Shown: piece by piece, positions 1 to 12,071 of the stretch
Layout: the number at the start of each line of letters is the position of its first letter
Position numbering within the stretch: the first letter of the stretch is position 1
From: Alopecurus myosuroides
Taxonomy: Eukaryota; Streptophyta; Magnoliopsida; Poales; Poaceae
Length of the DNA: 64,000 nt
Assembly: GCA_028641055.1 (NCBI GenBank)
Contig: JAPCYS010001710.1
Coordinates: 52,505 to 116,504 of the forward strand
Direction of reading: 5' to 3'
Notes under the pieces: model-generated
What the model saw: only the letters and a program-made list of their open reading frames with translations
The model's database searches: none
What the model was told of the DNA's origin: nothing
Position numbers and translations under genes: made by a program

Positions 1-829
1 AAAGATGCAATGATAGAACGATAAAGCTTTGGATCAACCGGTATACCTTCGTGATAGTAAGATTCACGGTTGTTGACATTGGATAAGCTAGTGGCTTGGC
101 ATTGTCTTGAATATATTTTGCTTGACAATTAAAAGTCCCTTCATAATGTTGCTTGATCTCAAAACCAAGAAAGAACTTCAAGTCTCCCATCATAGACATA
201 TCAAACTCACTTGTCATTAGTTTGGCAAATTGGTCTAGAAAACTCACATTAGAAGATCCAAATATAATATCATCAACATATACTTGACATTACGAAGAAA
301 TGTCCACCTACACTTTTGGTAAAGAGTGTGGGGTCAATTACCCCAAGTACGAAACCACGATATACTAGGAACTCCTTTAAATGATCATACCAAGCACGTG
401 GGGCTTGTTTGAGGCCATACAAAGCCTTATGGAGGTAGTAGACATGGTTAGGATACTTGGGATCCTCGAACCTTGGGGGATGTTTAACATATACCAATTC
501 ATTTAGAGGACCATTTAGAAAAGCACTTTTAACATCCATTTGATGCAAGATGATGTTATGGCTAGTGGAAAATGCAAGTAATATACGAATGGATTCTAGT
601 CTAGCTACGGGAGCGAAAGTTTCACCGTATTTAAGTCCTTCGACTTGAGAGTATCCTTGAGCAACCAATCGAGCCTTGTTGCTAATCACTTTCCCATGAG
701 AGTCTTGCTTGTTCTTGAACACCCATTTTGTTCCAATGACACTATGATACTTGGGTCTTTCCACTAGTGACCATACTTTGTTTCTTTCAAAATTATGGAG
801 CTCTTCATGCATGTCTTGAACCCAATATT
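1..829 (-). pseudogene. Copia reverse transcriptase (RVT_2) fragment
   Basis: This copies element RNA into DNA in the cytoplasmic particle. The minus frame at 273-812 shows the hallmarks of the copia RT family: GTKWVFKNK, ARLVAQGYSQ, ETFAPVARLESIR, HQMDVKSAFLNG and ALYGLKQAPRAWYD. The catalytic YVDDIIFGS motif follows in another frame at about 258-289, so a frameshift separates it from the body. Positions 1-272 continue the palm and connection part in broken frames. Its 5' neighbour on the minus strand is the integrase C-terminus. The gene is incomplete because the window ends here. Confidence 0.9.
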
Positions 830-869
830 CATCTTAAAGAGCATCATACACTTTGATACGTTCAACATG

Positions 870-2003
870 TCACAAAACTTGAGTACTTGTACACGAGTGG
901 AGATATTTCTCCCCAAGCCACCAATAATATTCTATTGATAATGTGACTTGCAATCTTGAGGCTTGACGAGTCATGATACGAATTAGTGCATCTTCAGCAT
1001 TCTCATTTGGAGGAATATCCTCATCATTTCCTTCATCAAGACCATGATCCATCCGGAGTGGATTTCTTGGTGAAGATTCACCAAAATCGTTTCCACCATT
1101 ATCATTGGGTGGATCTTGATCACTTTCTTGATGAGTGGTATCCACTTGAAGGTCTTGTTCTTGTTCTTGGTCTACCATTTTATTGGTGGTTGATGTAGAG
1201 GGCTCCACTTGAGTAGAGCTAGTCCCATCCACATTTTCCACATGGTGTCCCTCAATGGGTATAAGTGGACCTATACCCATTCTTCCTATGGCTATGGAGA
1301 AAGGTTCATCACCTACATCATCACAATCAATTTGCTCCACCTGGGAGCCATTATCCTCATGAAACTCAACATTCATAGATTCTTCAACACACCCGGTGGA
1401 TATGTTGTAGACTCTATAAGTGTGAGAGTTCGTGGCATAACCAACAAATATGCCTTCAAAAGTTCTAGGATCAAATTTAGACAATCTATTCCTTTAATGT
1501 AAACTTGACATTTACACCCAAAAACTCGAAGATACTTGAGGTTGGGTTTGTTACCGGTTAGGAGTTCATATGGAGTCATAACAATCATCGTACGAAGGAA
1601 GAGTCAGTTAGATAGATGACATGCGGTGTTGATGGCTTCGGCCCAAAAGTTATATGGGTATTTGAATTCGGCCATCATAGTTCTTTCCATATCAATAAGT
1701 GTGCGATTCTTCCTCTCCGCTACACCATTTTGTTGAGGGGTGTACGCAGCGGAATATTGATGTCTTATACCCTCTTCACTCAAGAATTCCTCCATGGTGT
1801 AGTTCTTGAACTCGGACCCATTGTCACTCCTAATTGACAAGATCTTTGTGTCATATTGGCGTTGCACTTCCGTGGCCCAACATATGAACCTTTCTTGAGT
1901 CTCACTCTTCCTCTTGATGTAGAATACCCAAGTGTATGTTGTATAATCATCAACAATCACCAAACAATACTTTTTGCCACCAAGACTATCATATGTGGGA
2001 GGC
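870..2003 (-). pseudogene. Copia integrase, core to C-terminal linker
   Basis: This is the DDE integrase that joins element cDNA to the chromosome. The minus frame at 1604-1963 contains IVDDYTTYTWVF (first Asp), SDNGSEF (second Asp) and GVAERKNRT (catalytic Glu), so the triad is complete. Position 1373-1588 holds the C-terminal YELLTGNKPNLKYLRVFGCK part. Position 870-1484 holds the GIFVGYATNSHTYRVYN region and an acidic linker that leads into RT. The core is cut at 2003 by the Athila-like insertion. The upstream part, ending HLDLFGP, is found at about 12077-12170, so the reading continues across the insertion when one target copy is dropped. Frame changes near 1590 and at 840-870 break the gene. 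Confidence 0.88.
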
Positions 2004-3494
2004 TGATACGTCCATTTTGCATCACTATTTATATCACAATTTTCTGTTATTCATCGATATATTTCATGTTATGATGCATATCTTATGTTATTTTATCTTA
2101 TTTTGCATGTTTTATAATTTTTGGAGAATAAACACCGGGACCAGGAATCTGATGGAAAAAGCACCATCGGGATACCATATTTCAGAAGATTAGAAGAAGA
2201 AGTGGGACACCGAGGGTGTCCTAAAAGTCTAGAGGAAGAACACAGCCGGAAGGAGAGCCCGAGGGGGGCCACCATGGGGTGGCGCGACCCTTCTTTGTCA
2301 CGTCACCTATAGGTGAGGACACCCTGGCCCACCTCTAGGGGATATTCTTGGCGTGCTTGTCCGCCAGGAAACCCTAAGCCTCATTCCATCGTCAAAGAAT
2401 TATTCCGCCGTCACCTCGGGGCGGAAAACACCCGAGAGAGAAAAGCTCTCTGGCAGGGAGAAATCTGCCGGGGAAATTCCTCTCCGGAGAGGGGAAATCA
2501 CCGCCATCGTCACCGTCATCACTCCGGGCATCATCAAGATCGTCATCATCATCATCATCACCACCAGCACCATCAGCCTCATTATCCACCTTCATCCCTC
2601 TGTAAGAATTAGGGGCATCTATCGTTGTTTTGCATTAGATCTCTCTCCCGGTGTTGATTACTTGTTAGTAGTTGATGCTTGTGATATTTATCTGTGTTTG
2701 CACTTTATTATCAGATTGTTATCATCCATTATATCACCTCTGATCATGATCCATATGATGTGTTGTGAGTAGTTCGTGTTGTTCTTGAGGACATGGGAGA
2801 AGTCAAGTTGTTAGTAGTGAAGTAATGTTGAGCAATATTTAATGTTTGATATTTAAGTTGTGGTGTTATTCTTCTAGTGGCATCATGTGAACGTAGACTA
2901 CATGATAATTCACCAATTATGGTCCTAGGGGAATGCATCGTGTATTTGGCTAATAATTGTGGGGTTGTCGGAGTGACAGAAACCTAAACCCCCTTTAGAA
3001 AACCATTACACGAGGGAGCGTAGGATCCCAGAGTTTAAAGCTGTGGTTAGATTTATTTCTTAATTACTTTCTTGTAGTTGCGGATGCTTGCAAGGGGTAT
3101 AAATCACAAGTATGTACTTGTCTTGCATGGGACGGTACATTAGCATAGGTTCACCCACACAACACTTATCAAAACACCAAAATTATTCAACTGCATGGAA
3201 CAAAAGCACTTGACTAAAACCTCCCGTGTGTCCTCGAGAATGTTTGGTAATCATAAGTAAACTCACCGGCTTGTCCTTTGATGAAGAAAGGATTGGGCCA
3301 CTTGCTGCAATTATTACTGCATTTTTTTACTCTCACTTTATCTGCAATATCAAAAACCCCTACAAATCTATTTTCCAGTATTTACAATTATTCCTTCATC
3401 GAAACTTCTTGTCAACACCTTCTGCTCCTCGTTGGGTTGAACACTCTTATTTATAGAAAGTACTATGATACACCCCTATACTTGTGGGTCATCA
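2004..3494 (+). repeat. 5' LTR of the Athila-like element
   Basis: This 1491-bp LTR begins TGATACGTCCATTTTGCATC and ends GTGGGTCATCA, the TG...CA ends expected of an LTR. It pairs along its whole length with 10563-12071, with many scattered substitutions and small indels. It holds an (ATC)n microsatellite at about 2530-2590, which creates spurious His-rich or Asp-rich reading frames. No protein is encoded. Confidence 0.93.
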
Positions 3495-3504
3495 AGACTA
3501 TTTC

Positions 3505-3522
3505 TGGCACTGTTGCCGGGGA
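3505..3522 (+). other. Primer binding site, tRNA-Asp-like
   Basis: The sequence tggcactgttgccgggga lies 10 bases after the LTR. It matches the complement of the plant tRNA-Asp 3' end (TGGCGCCGTTGCCGGGGA) at 16 of 18 positions. Athila-type elements are known to use this primer. The two mismatches fit decay. Confidence 0.75.
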
Positions 3523-3751
3523 GTGAAGCTATATTAAGAAGTGGAATTGATAACGGAAGCTTCTGCTGTAAGTGCTGTTTTTATTACGGTGTACTGCTTT
3601 ATTACGCTATGTTTGGAAATCCTTTTGAGTCCTTATTTGCGGGCACTGCTGCCACTACTAGGGTAGTAAGTGACCCACCGCCTGATGATTTGTATCCTTA
3701 TAAAATACCTATAAAGATTGTTAAACATTATGGATAACTGCTATTCAGGAG

Positions 3752-4491
3752 ATGGAAATGTCCATCCTGGTGATCATTTGCTCTTTTTACATGAATTTTG
3801 AGATTTGTTCAAGTGCAGGTATTACTATGAGCCAAGTGAAGATAAAATTATTCTCTGTATCATTAACAGGCCGAGCCGCTGAATGGTTCAAGCTGCTGAA
3901 AAATAACCAGACTATTGAATGGGAGGAAATTGTACCTCTCTTTTATTCTAAATTCTATCCTCCAAGTGAAATCCATAGAGACCGGAATTATATATAATTT
4001 TTGGCCTCATGACGGAGAGAGTATTGACCAAGGATGGGAGAGATTTGAAGTTACTGATGCTCAAATGCCCCATTCATGAGCTCCCCAGTAATATTGTTAT
4101 TAATAATTTCTATGCAAGGCTTCCTCTTCATGATGAGGATTTATTGGATGCTTCTTGTTCTGGATCATTTACACGTATGAAGGATGAAGATGAATGGGAT
4201 CTTCTTGACCGTATTCAAGAAAACACTGAAGCATGGGAGAATGACAAAGGTAGAAAGTCAGGTAAATTATGACTATGAATGCATTAAAACCTTATGTCAT
4301 CTGAGGATTTTCATAATGTTAGTGTTGTTTATGGTCTTGATCAAGTTGCTGCAAACTTATATAAGGCTTTTGATTCTTACATTGATATTCCTAAAAAGGA
4401 ATGTGATAAGTACCATGCACCTTATAAAGATACTATTAATTGTTTTCCTGCTAGGGATATAGAAGTTCATATTGTTGACTCTATTGCCTGA
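3752..4491 (+). pseudogene. Gag (Athila-like), broken
   Basis: This is the capsid protein of the element. Recognisable pieces, in order, are SLTGRAAEWFKLL and VPLFYSKFYPPSEIHRDRNYI (3840-3995), LMLKCPIHELPSNIVINNFYARL (4050-4120), SFTRMKDEDEWDLLDRIQENTE (4160-4230), and a C-terminal part at 4294-4491. These match the retrotransposon gag family of grass Athila-type elements. A stop or shift near 3997 and others near 4010 and 4272 split it. The true start is probably upstream of 3752, in the poorly conserved 3610-3750 stretch. It precedes the protease on the same strand. Confidence 0.75.
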
Positions 4492-4623
4492 ACCTTATAT
4501 TGAGAAAATGCCTTTCCCTACTAAGGTAAAAGAACACTCTATGTTAGCTAGTGTGATTAAAAAAGTGAAAGGAAACTTGTAGAACCAGAGGAACAAATAA
4601 CTGTAGAACCTACAGGAGCAATA

Positions 4624-5130
4624 GTGAAGGACCTTGTTTCTGAAAATGTAGAAGAGGGACACATTATATTTTGTAAAGATGCTTCTAATATTGTCTCTCA
4701 TCCTAGTAAATCTAGGAAACCTAGTGTTCCTGTGCTATCTGTTAGGATAGGTGATCATTGCTATTATGGTTTATGTGATATTGGTGCAAGTTCTAGCGCT
4801 ATTACTTATGAGCTGTATAAAAAAATCATGCATGAAATTGATTCGTGTGAACTTTAAGACATTGATACGATTATTCAACTTGCTAATAGGGAAACTATTT
4901 CTCCAATCGGTATTGTTAGAGATGTGGAGGTCTTATGTGGTAAAACTAAATATCCTGCTGATTTTCTAGTACTAGGCACTTCTACTAGTGATACTTGTCC
5001 TATCATATTTGGTAGACCTTTCTTAAATACTTGTGGTGCTATTATAGATTGTAAAAAGGAGAAAATCCTTACAAAGTTTGATGGAGAATCTTATGAATTT
5101 AATTTCTCCAAATTTCTAAAACATGCTATG
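4624..5130 (+). pseudogene. Retropepsin-like aspartic protease, broken
   Basis: The protease cleaves the element polyprotein. The frame at 4624-4857 holds VLSVRIGDHCYYGLCDIGASSSAITYEL. The usual catalytic DLGAS reads DIGAS here, with the Asp kept. A stop after SCEL at 4857 is followed by a resumed frame at 4924-5130 with the second protease block (CPIIFGRPFLNTCGAIIDCKKEK). A linker at 5169-5486 leads towards RT in a third frame. Two interruptions make it non-functional as read. Confidence 0.78.
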
Positions 5131-5514
5131 AAGCTGAATTACCTAATGAAAATTATAGAGTTGAATAGTTGGCTGCTATTGCTCTTGCTCCTAACAATCC
5201 TTTGCAGCAATACATGGAAGACCATGAAAGTGATGTCTTTATGGAAGAAAGGAATGAAATTGATGAGATTTTCCTATATCAGCCGGCAATACTGAAACAT
5301 AATTTACCTGTGGAAGACTTGGGTACAACATTACCACCCAAGGAAGATCCTGTTTTTGATTTAAAGCATTTGCCTGATAATCTTAAATATGCTCATATTG
5401 ATGATAAAAATTATATCCTGTTATTATTAGTTCTCAACTTTCTGATAAAGAAGAGGAGAGATTATTGGGATATTGAAGAAACATAGAGGTGCTATTGGTT
5501 ATACTCTTAATGAC

Positions 5515-6807
5515 CTGAAGGGGATTCACCCGCTATATGTCAGCATGCTATTAATATTGAACCTGATGCAAAGACAGTTGTTGAACATCAACGCCGTTTA
5601 AATCCTAAAATGAAGGATGTGGTAAGAAATGAGGTATTGAAGCTCCTTCATGTTGTTATTATCCTATTGCTGATAGTAGATGGGTTAGTCCTGTGCATTG
5701 TGTCCCTAAGAAAGGAGATGACTGTTGTGCCAAATGAAAATAACGAACTTATTCCTGCTTCTTGATGGTTATTCTGGGTTTTCTCAAATGTTAGAAAGGT
5801 TGTCTAAGAAAACTCATTTCTGCTTCTTGATGGTTATTCTGGGTTTTCTCAAATTCCTGTTAAAAAGCTTGATCAAGAGAAAACAACTTTCACTTGTCCT
5901 TATGGAACCTATGCTTATAGACATATGCCTTTTGGTTTATGTAATTCTCCTTCTACTTTTCAAAGATGCATGTCTGCTATCTTTCATGGTTTTTGTGAAG
6001 AAATTGTGGAATTTTTCATGGATGATTTCTCCGTCTATGGAACTTCTTTTGATAATTGTTTGCAGAATCTTGATAAAGTTTTGCAGAGATGTGAAGAGAC
6101 TAAGCTTGTTCTTAACTGGGAGAAATTCCATTTTATGGTTAATGAAGGAATTTTTCTTGGACATAAAATATCTGAAAGAGGCATTTAAGTTGATAGAGCT
6201 AAAGTTTAAGCTATTGAGAAAATGCCCTGTCCCAGGGATGTCAAAGGTATTCGTAGTATTCTTGGTCATGCGGGCTTCTATAGAAGGTTTTATAAAATAT
6301 TTCTCTAAAATATCAAAGACTCTTACTAATGTTCTTCAAAAGGATGTACCTTTTGTTTTTGAAGAAGATTGTAGAGAACCTTTTGAAATTTTAAAGAATG
6401 ATTTAATATCTGCCCCTATTGTTCAACCACCTGAGTGGAATTTACCGTTTGAAAGTATGTGTGATGCTAGTGATTATGCTGTAGGTGTTGTTGTTGGACA
6501 GAGAATAGATAAGAAGTTAAATGTTATTCATTATGCTAGTAAAACTCTTGATACCGCTCAAAAGAATTATGCTACCACTGAAAAAGAATTCCTAGCTGTA
6601 GTTTTTGCTTGTGATAAATTTAGGCAGTATATTGTTGATTCTAAAGTTACTATTCATACTGATCATGCTGCTATTAAGTACCTTATGGACAAGAAAGATG
6701 CTAAGCCTAGGCTTATTAGATGGGTGCTTCTTTTACAAGAATTTGATTTACATATTGTGGATAGGAAGGGTGCTGAAAATCCTGTTGCTGATGATTTTCT
6801 AGATTAG
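5515..6807 (+). pseudogene. Reverse transcriptase and RNase H, rearranged
   Basis: RT motifs present are [10 protein letters not shown] (5757 and again at about 5824), [16 protein letters not shown] and [15 protein letters not shown], in which the catalytic box reads FMDD. An RNase H domain follows at about 6430-6807, with the [38 protein letters not shown] and PVADDFLD blocks. A 35-bp segment is duplicated in the palm and the residues expected between the copies are missing. Frame changes occur near 5700, 5925 and 6190. The domain order and motifs are certain; the function is lost. Confidence 0.85.
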
Positions 6808-6819
6808 AAAATATCCCTG

Positions 6820-8231
6820 ATGACCCTCTTCCTGTTAATGATAGTTTTCCTAATGAACAGTTAGCTGCAATAAAAGTGAGCTCTCAAGAGTATCCATGGT
6901 ATGCTCATTATGCGAACTTTATTGTTTCGAAGTATTTTCCTCCTACCTTTAGAGCTGAGAAAAGAAAAAAAATCTTCTATAATTTGAGGCATTATTTTTG
7001 GGATTACCCACACTTATATAAAGAAGGTGTTGATGGTATTATGCGAAGATGTGTTCCTCAAAATGAACAACGAGAGATATTGAGAAAATGTCATAGTAGT
7101 GCTTATGGAGGACATCACGCTGGAGATAGAACTGCACATAAGGTTCTACAATCAGGTTTTATTGGCCTACTCTCTTTAAAAATGCTAGAAAATTTGTTTT
7201 ATCTTGTGATCAATGTCAAAGGGTTGGAAATATTTCTAGACGTAATGAAATTCCAATGACTTATTCTCTTGTTATTGAACCGTTTGATTGTTGGGGTTTT
7301 GACTTTATGGGTCCTTTCCCTCCTTCACAAGGCTATACTCATATTCTTCTTGCTATTGATTATGTTACTAAATGGGTAGAAGCTACCTACTAAAAGTGCC
7401 GATGGTGAAACCTCATTAAAAATGCATAAATACATTATTTTCCCTAGGTTTGGTGTACCTAGATATCTTATGACTGTTGGGGTTCTCATTTTATTCATGG
7501 TGTCTTTAGAAAAAACCTTGCTAAATATGATGTTAATCATAGAATTTCTTCACCCTATCATCCTCAAACTAGTGGGCAAGTAGAATTATCAAATAGAGAG
7601 ATCAAATCTATCTTGCAGAATACTGTTAACAAATCTAGAAAAATTGGGCTAAGAAATTAAAAAGATGCTTTGTGGGCTTATAGAACTGCTTATAAAAACC
7701 CCATGAGCACGTCTCCTTATAAAATGGTTTATGGAAAAGCTTGTCACTTGCCTCTAGAATTACAACACAAAGGTTATTGGGCAGTGAAAGACCTAAATAG
7801 AGATTTTAAACTAGCTGGTGAGAAAAGGTTGCTTGACTTAAGCTCTTTAGATGAATGGAGGAGTGAAGCATAAGAAAATGCTAAACTCTTTAAAGAGAAA
7901 GTTAAAAGATGGCATGATAAGAGAATTATTAAAAGAGAATTTCATGTTGGTCAAAAAGTGCTATTGTATAGGTATCGTCTCAGATTTTTTGCAGGAAAAT
8001 TACTCTCGAGACGGGAAAGACCTTTTGGTTATCGAAGAGGTATATCGTTCGGGGGCAATTAAAATTGTTTCCCTTGAAGACAACACTTCACAAGTGGTGA
8101 AGGGCCAAAGACTCAAGCATTATATCTCCGGAGATCCTTATAATGAAAATGTTGATTGTATTCAAGCAATGATACCGGAGGAGTTTATTAAGAAGCATAT
8201 TTCAGAAACTGCAGAGTCAGTTTTCGAATAG
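6820..8231 (+). pseudogene. Gypsy integrase, broken
   Basis: The N-terminal zinc-binding region is visible at 7070-7230: REILRKCHSSAYGGHHAGDRTAHKVLQSGF, then a shifted piece with CDQCQRVGN. A core region follows in pieces, including GFDFMGPFPPS near 7300, [17 protein letters not shown] near 7560 and WAYRTAYKNPMSTSPYKMVYGKACHLPLEL at 7670-7760. The C-terminal tail at 7960-8231 includes the VVKGQRLKHY block typical of this group. At least four shifts or stops occur. Order and strand agree with the upstream RNase H. Confidence 0.82.
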
Positions 8232-8570
8232 GTATCAGTCTTGGTAAGAAAACATTCACAAAACATCTTCCAACTTATATTTTTACTGTTTTTGGAAAAT
8301 ATGAAAAATTATGAGCCGGAAACGAGGCGGAGACGAAGCCTGGAGGCTCCACACCATAGGGTGGCGCGGGCCCACCCCTTGCCGCGCCAGCCCATGGTGT
8401 GGGCGCCGCGGAGCCCCTCTCCGACTCATTTTCGACCTGGACTTTCCTTTCGTTATGAAACTTTTTGCTATATAATCCCCCGGATCCCACGAGGTCCGTA
8501 TATCTTTTTCTCGTCGTGTTTCTTTTTCGAGTTGTTTCTGCCAGGATTTGTTTTCAGTTTTAGAATCGTC

Positions 8571-8918
8571 ATGGCCTCCGCCAACAACAACAAGGGGAAG
8601 GAGCCAATGGAAGAAAATCTCCAAAGTCCCAAGCACAAGAACAAGGATCAGGGCGTCAAGAAAGAAGCAAAAAGGACGTCATGAAGCAGTGTTTATTCTT
8701 ATAGTGTGCAGGGACCAAGACCATCAGTCCCGGGCCTTAGTCCCAGGCCTAGAGTAGAGGAATATCTTTGGATTGCAAATGAGTTTTGTGAATGTTATCG
8801 AGCTTTAAGGACGGAGGTAGAGATTCTTCAAGAGGAAAACGATAGGTTCCGTGAGATGCTGCAACGTTACTACGCCTTGCTTGAGAAGAGTATAGCACCA
8901 CCACCACCGAAGAATTGA
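8571..8918 (+). pseudogene. Post-pol small ORF with basic head and coiled coil, one in-frame stop
   Basis: This ORF lies downstream of integrase on the element's coding strand. The ATG at 8571 opens a Lys/Glu-rich hydrophilic segment (MASANNNKGKEPMEE) that ends at a TGA at 8682-8684. The same frame then runs on without a stop to 8918 through VEEYLWIANEFCECYRALR and a probable coiled coil (EVEILQEENDRFREMLQRYY). About 115 codons would be read if the stop were absent. Athila elements often carry an extra ORF here, but I see no signal peptide or membrane segment, so an envelope role is not supported. Its function is unknown. Confidence 0.6.
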
Positions 8919-10548
8919 TTCGTCATTGGGTTTGGCATCCCCTCGGCTTTTTCCAAGCTTGGGGGGAGTGCCACGGTATCACATCACCATCTTTCATCTT
9001 TTACTTTTTCAGTAGAGTCATATCATGAGTAGAGAAGTTATCGTATAAGATGGTTTGCAGTATGGAAGTGTCTCTCCCTAGTTGTTTATCATTGTATCCG
9101 TTGGTGTGAGTTGCCGGTTTGAAATATTAATGAGAAGTTTCATCATTTACTTTCTGCACACATCATTTTAGTTTTTAATTTCTGTCATATGGTTGAGCTT
9201 GTTATTAGTATTTGGTATCAGTCTAGAGATCATCAAGTTAATCTAGTTGGTTTTGGCAAACTTAGCTTGGGTCAGCAGAAATAATAATTTGAGATGCTAG
9301 TATAAGAAAGAGGAATTTGCCTATTAGCTCGTAAACTTAGTATTGACAAGTTAAGATCGCTTGGGCTTTCAATGAAGATTGCATGATTGGTTTCATCACA
9401 TATGTATTTGTTTGTTTTCCCTCAACTCTTATGCTTGCTACCCAACCTTGCTAGCCAAAAACCCTGTACTGAGAGGGAATGCTTCTCGTGCATCCAAAAT
9501 CTTGAGCCCCAAAACCTTGCCATTGTGTACACCATACCTACCTACATGTGGTATTTAACTGCCACTCCAAGTAAATTGCTCATGTGCTACCTTCAAAACT
9601 TTCAAAATTATTCCTGTTTTGTGCCCTTGTTTTAGCTCATGAGGACGTAAATAGAGAATATTTATCTCACTTGTTGATTGGACTTCATACACCTGGACTA
9701 GTGGCTTCATCCGCTTATCCAAATGCTAGAAGAGCTGGCAGCGGGGTGCCCGGCCCCAAAGCTAATACACAAATTACTTCACTATTTTTGCCCCTGATTT
9801 ATCAGTCAAAGCATAATAGTGTAAACAAAAGAGAATGAGGGATGACCTTCTACACCAGTTGCGTCCCTCATATGGGAGCCGATCTTATGAAGTCTAGTTG
9901 GCTTGTGATGTACTGTACTGTCTGTTTACCATTCGTTGACATAAGCATACACATGTCTTAAAAATAATTTCAATACCTCTGTTTAATAAAATAAAATCTC
10001 TAGCACATGAGTAATCCATGATTCCCTCTTCGAAGGGCCTTTCTTTTACTTTCATGCTGAGTTAGTAAACCCATTTTTCTCTGTCTCCATCAAGCATTTG
10101 AGTTGTTGTGATCTCACCATCTATATGTTGATTTATTCAATCATGTTTTCTACCTTCTTTGTTTAGCACATGCTTTATTATCTGAATATGTATTACTTTG
10201 AAAAGCTATGAATCATTGTAAAATAATAGCTATAATTAAACATGTTAAGCTCTACAAAATGAGCCTTATTATAAAGACTTCACCTAAGATAAGAAGGATA
10301 TCATTAAATGTTCTCTGACCAAGAATGAAGTTTTCCATTACCAATTTTGATTTTCTCTTTTGCATATTTTTTGTGACTCCCATTACTCGTTTCAAGTTAG
10401 GGTATATGAGAGGAAGTTGCTTTCTATAATGATTGATGCATAGATAGATGATGCTTCTTGTCCGTATTTTATTTATCGACTCTTCACTCCATAAAACCTG
10501 TGGTCATGTTTTCTGAGTTCAGTTTCGCTTGGGGACAAGCGAGGTCTA
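8919..10548 (+). other. Untranslated 3' internal region of the Athila-like element
   Basis: About 1.6 kb lies between the small ORF and the polypurine tract. It is AT-rich, with no reading frame resembling a known protein. The short ORFs at 9387-9838 show no domain. Long noncoding spacers after pol are usual in this lineage. Confidence 0.7.
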
Positions 10549-10562
10549 AGCTTGGGGGGAGT
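10549..10562 (+). other. Polypurine tract of the Athila-like element
   Basis: The sequence aagcttggggggagt sits directly before the 3' LTR start at 10563. A purine run in this place primes plus-strand DNA synthesis in LTR elements. Confidence 0.8.
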
Positions 10563-12071
10563 TGATACTTCCATTTTGCATCACTATTTATATCATAATT
10601 TTTATTCATCGATATATTTCATGTTATGATGCATCTATTATGTTATTTTACCTTATTTTGCATGTTTTATAATTTTTGGAGAATAAACAACGGACCAGGA
10701 ATCTGATGGAAAAAGCATCGTCGGGATACCATATTTCAGAATACCAGAAGAAGAAGTGGGACACCGAGGGTGTACTAAAAGTCCAGAGGAAGAACACAGC
10801 CAGAAGGAGAGCCAGAGGGGGGCCACCATGGGCCCACACCATGGGGTGGCGCGGCCCCCCTTGGCCGCGCCACCTATAGGTGTGGCCACGCTGGCCCACC
10901 TCTGGGGGATATTTTTGGCATTCTTGTCCCCTAGGAAACCCTAAGACTCATTCCATCGGTAAAGAATTATTCCGCCGCCACCTCGGGGCGGAAAACCCGA
11001 GAGAGAAAAGCTCTCTGGCAGGGAGAAATCTGCCGGGGAAATTCCTCTACAGAGAGGGGAAATCACCGCCATTGTCACCGTCATCACTCCGAGATCATCA
11101 GGATCGTCATCATCATCATCATCATCATCATCACCACCAGCACCATCACCCTCATCATCCACCTTCATCCCGCTGTAACAATTAGGGGCCTCTATCGTTG
11201 TTTTGCATTAGATCTCTCTCCTGGTGTGGATTACTTGTTAGTAGTTGATGCTTGTGAGATTTATCGGTGTTTGCACTTTTGACCAGATTGTTATCATCCA
11301 TTATATCACCTCTGATCATGATCCATATGATTTTTTGTGAGTAGGTCGTGTTGTTCTTGAGGACATGGGAGAAGTCAAGTTGTTAGTAGTGAAGTAATGT
11401 TGAGTAATATTTAATGTTTGATATTTAAACTGTGGTGTTATTCTTCTAGTGGTCATGTGAACTTTGAATACATGATACTTCACCATTTATGGGCCTAGGG
11501 GAATTCATCGTGTATTTGGCTACTAATTGTGGGGTTGCCAGAGTGACAGAGCCCTAAACCCCCTTAGGAAACCATTACACGAGGAAGCGTAGGATCCCAG
11601 AGTTTAAAGCTGTGATTAGATTTATTTCTTAATTACTTTCTTGTAGTTGCGGATGCTTGCAAGGGGTATAATCACAACTATGTATTATTTTTGGATGGGA
11701 CGGTACATTAGCATAGGTTCACCCACACAACACTTATCAAAACACCAAAATTATTCAACTGCATGGAACAAAAGCACTTGACAGAAACCACCCGTGTGTC
11801 CTCGAGAACGTTTGATAATCATAAGTAAACTCACCGTCTTGTCCTTTTCTGAAGAAAGTATTGAGCCACTTGCTGCAATTCTTATTACTGCATTTTATTT
11901 ACTCGCACTTTATTTATTTGCAATATCAAAAACCCCTACAAATCTATTTTTCAGTATTTACAGTTATTCCTTCATCGAAACTCCGTGTCAGCACCTTCTG
12001 CTCCTTGTTGGATTCGACACTCTTATTTATCAAAAGTACTACGATACACCCCCTATACTTGTGGGTCATCA
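10563..12071 (+). repeat. 3' LTR of the Athila-like element
   Basis: This 1509-bp LTR begins TGATACTTCCATTTTGCATC and ends GTGGGTCATCA. It aligns with 2004-3494 over its full length. It carries an extra stretch absent from the 5' copy around 10830-10850 and a longer (ATC)n tract at about 11105-11160. The target repeat gaggc follows at 12072. Confidence 0.93.

Larger units (their letters stand above)
2004..12071 (+). mobile_element. Athila-like Ty3-gypsy LTR retrotransposon, complete but decayed
   Basis: A 10.07-kb element is bounded by two related LTRs (2004-3494 and 10563-12071), each starting TGATAC and ending TCATCA. The flanking target duplication is gaggc (1999-2003 and 12072-12076). 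The plus strand then reads: primer binding site like tRNA-Asp, gag, aspartic protease, RT/RNase H, integrase, a short extra ORF, a 1.6-kb untranslated stretch and a polypurine tract. The protease-RT-RNase H-integrase order makes it Ty3-gypsy. The tRNA-Asp primer and the extra ORF after pol point to the Athila lineage. LTR divergence is visible throughout, and internal stops and shifts are frequent. It is therefore an old insertion, but younger than the copia element it splits. Confidence 0.93.

Noticed and set aside
2392..2612. His-rich and Asp-rich proteins
   Set aside because: They come from an (ATC)n microsatellite in the LTR, repeated in the other LTR at about 11105-11160.
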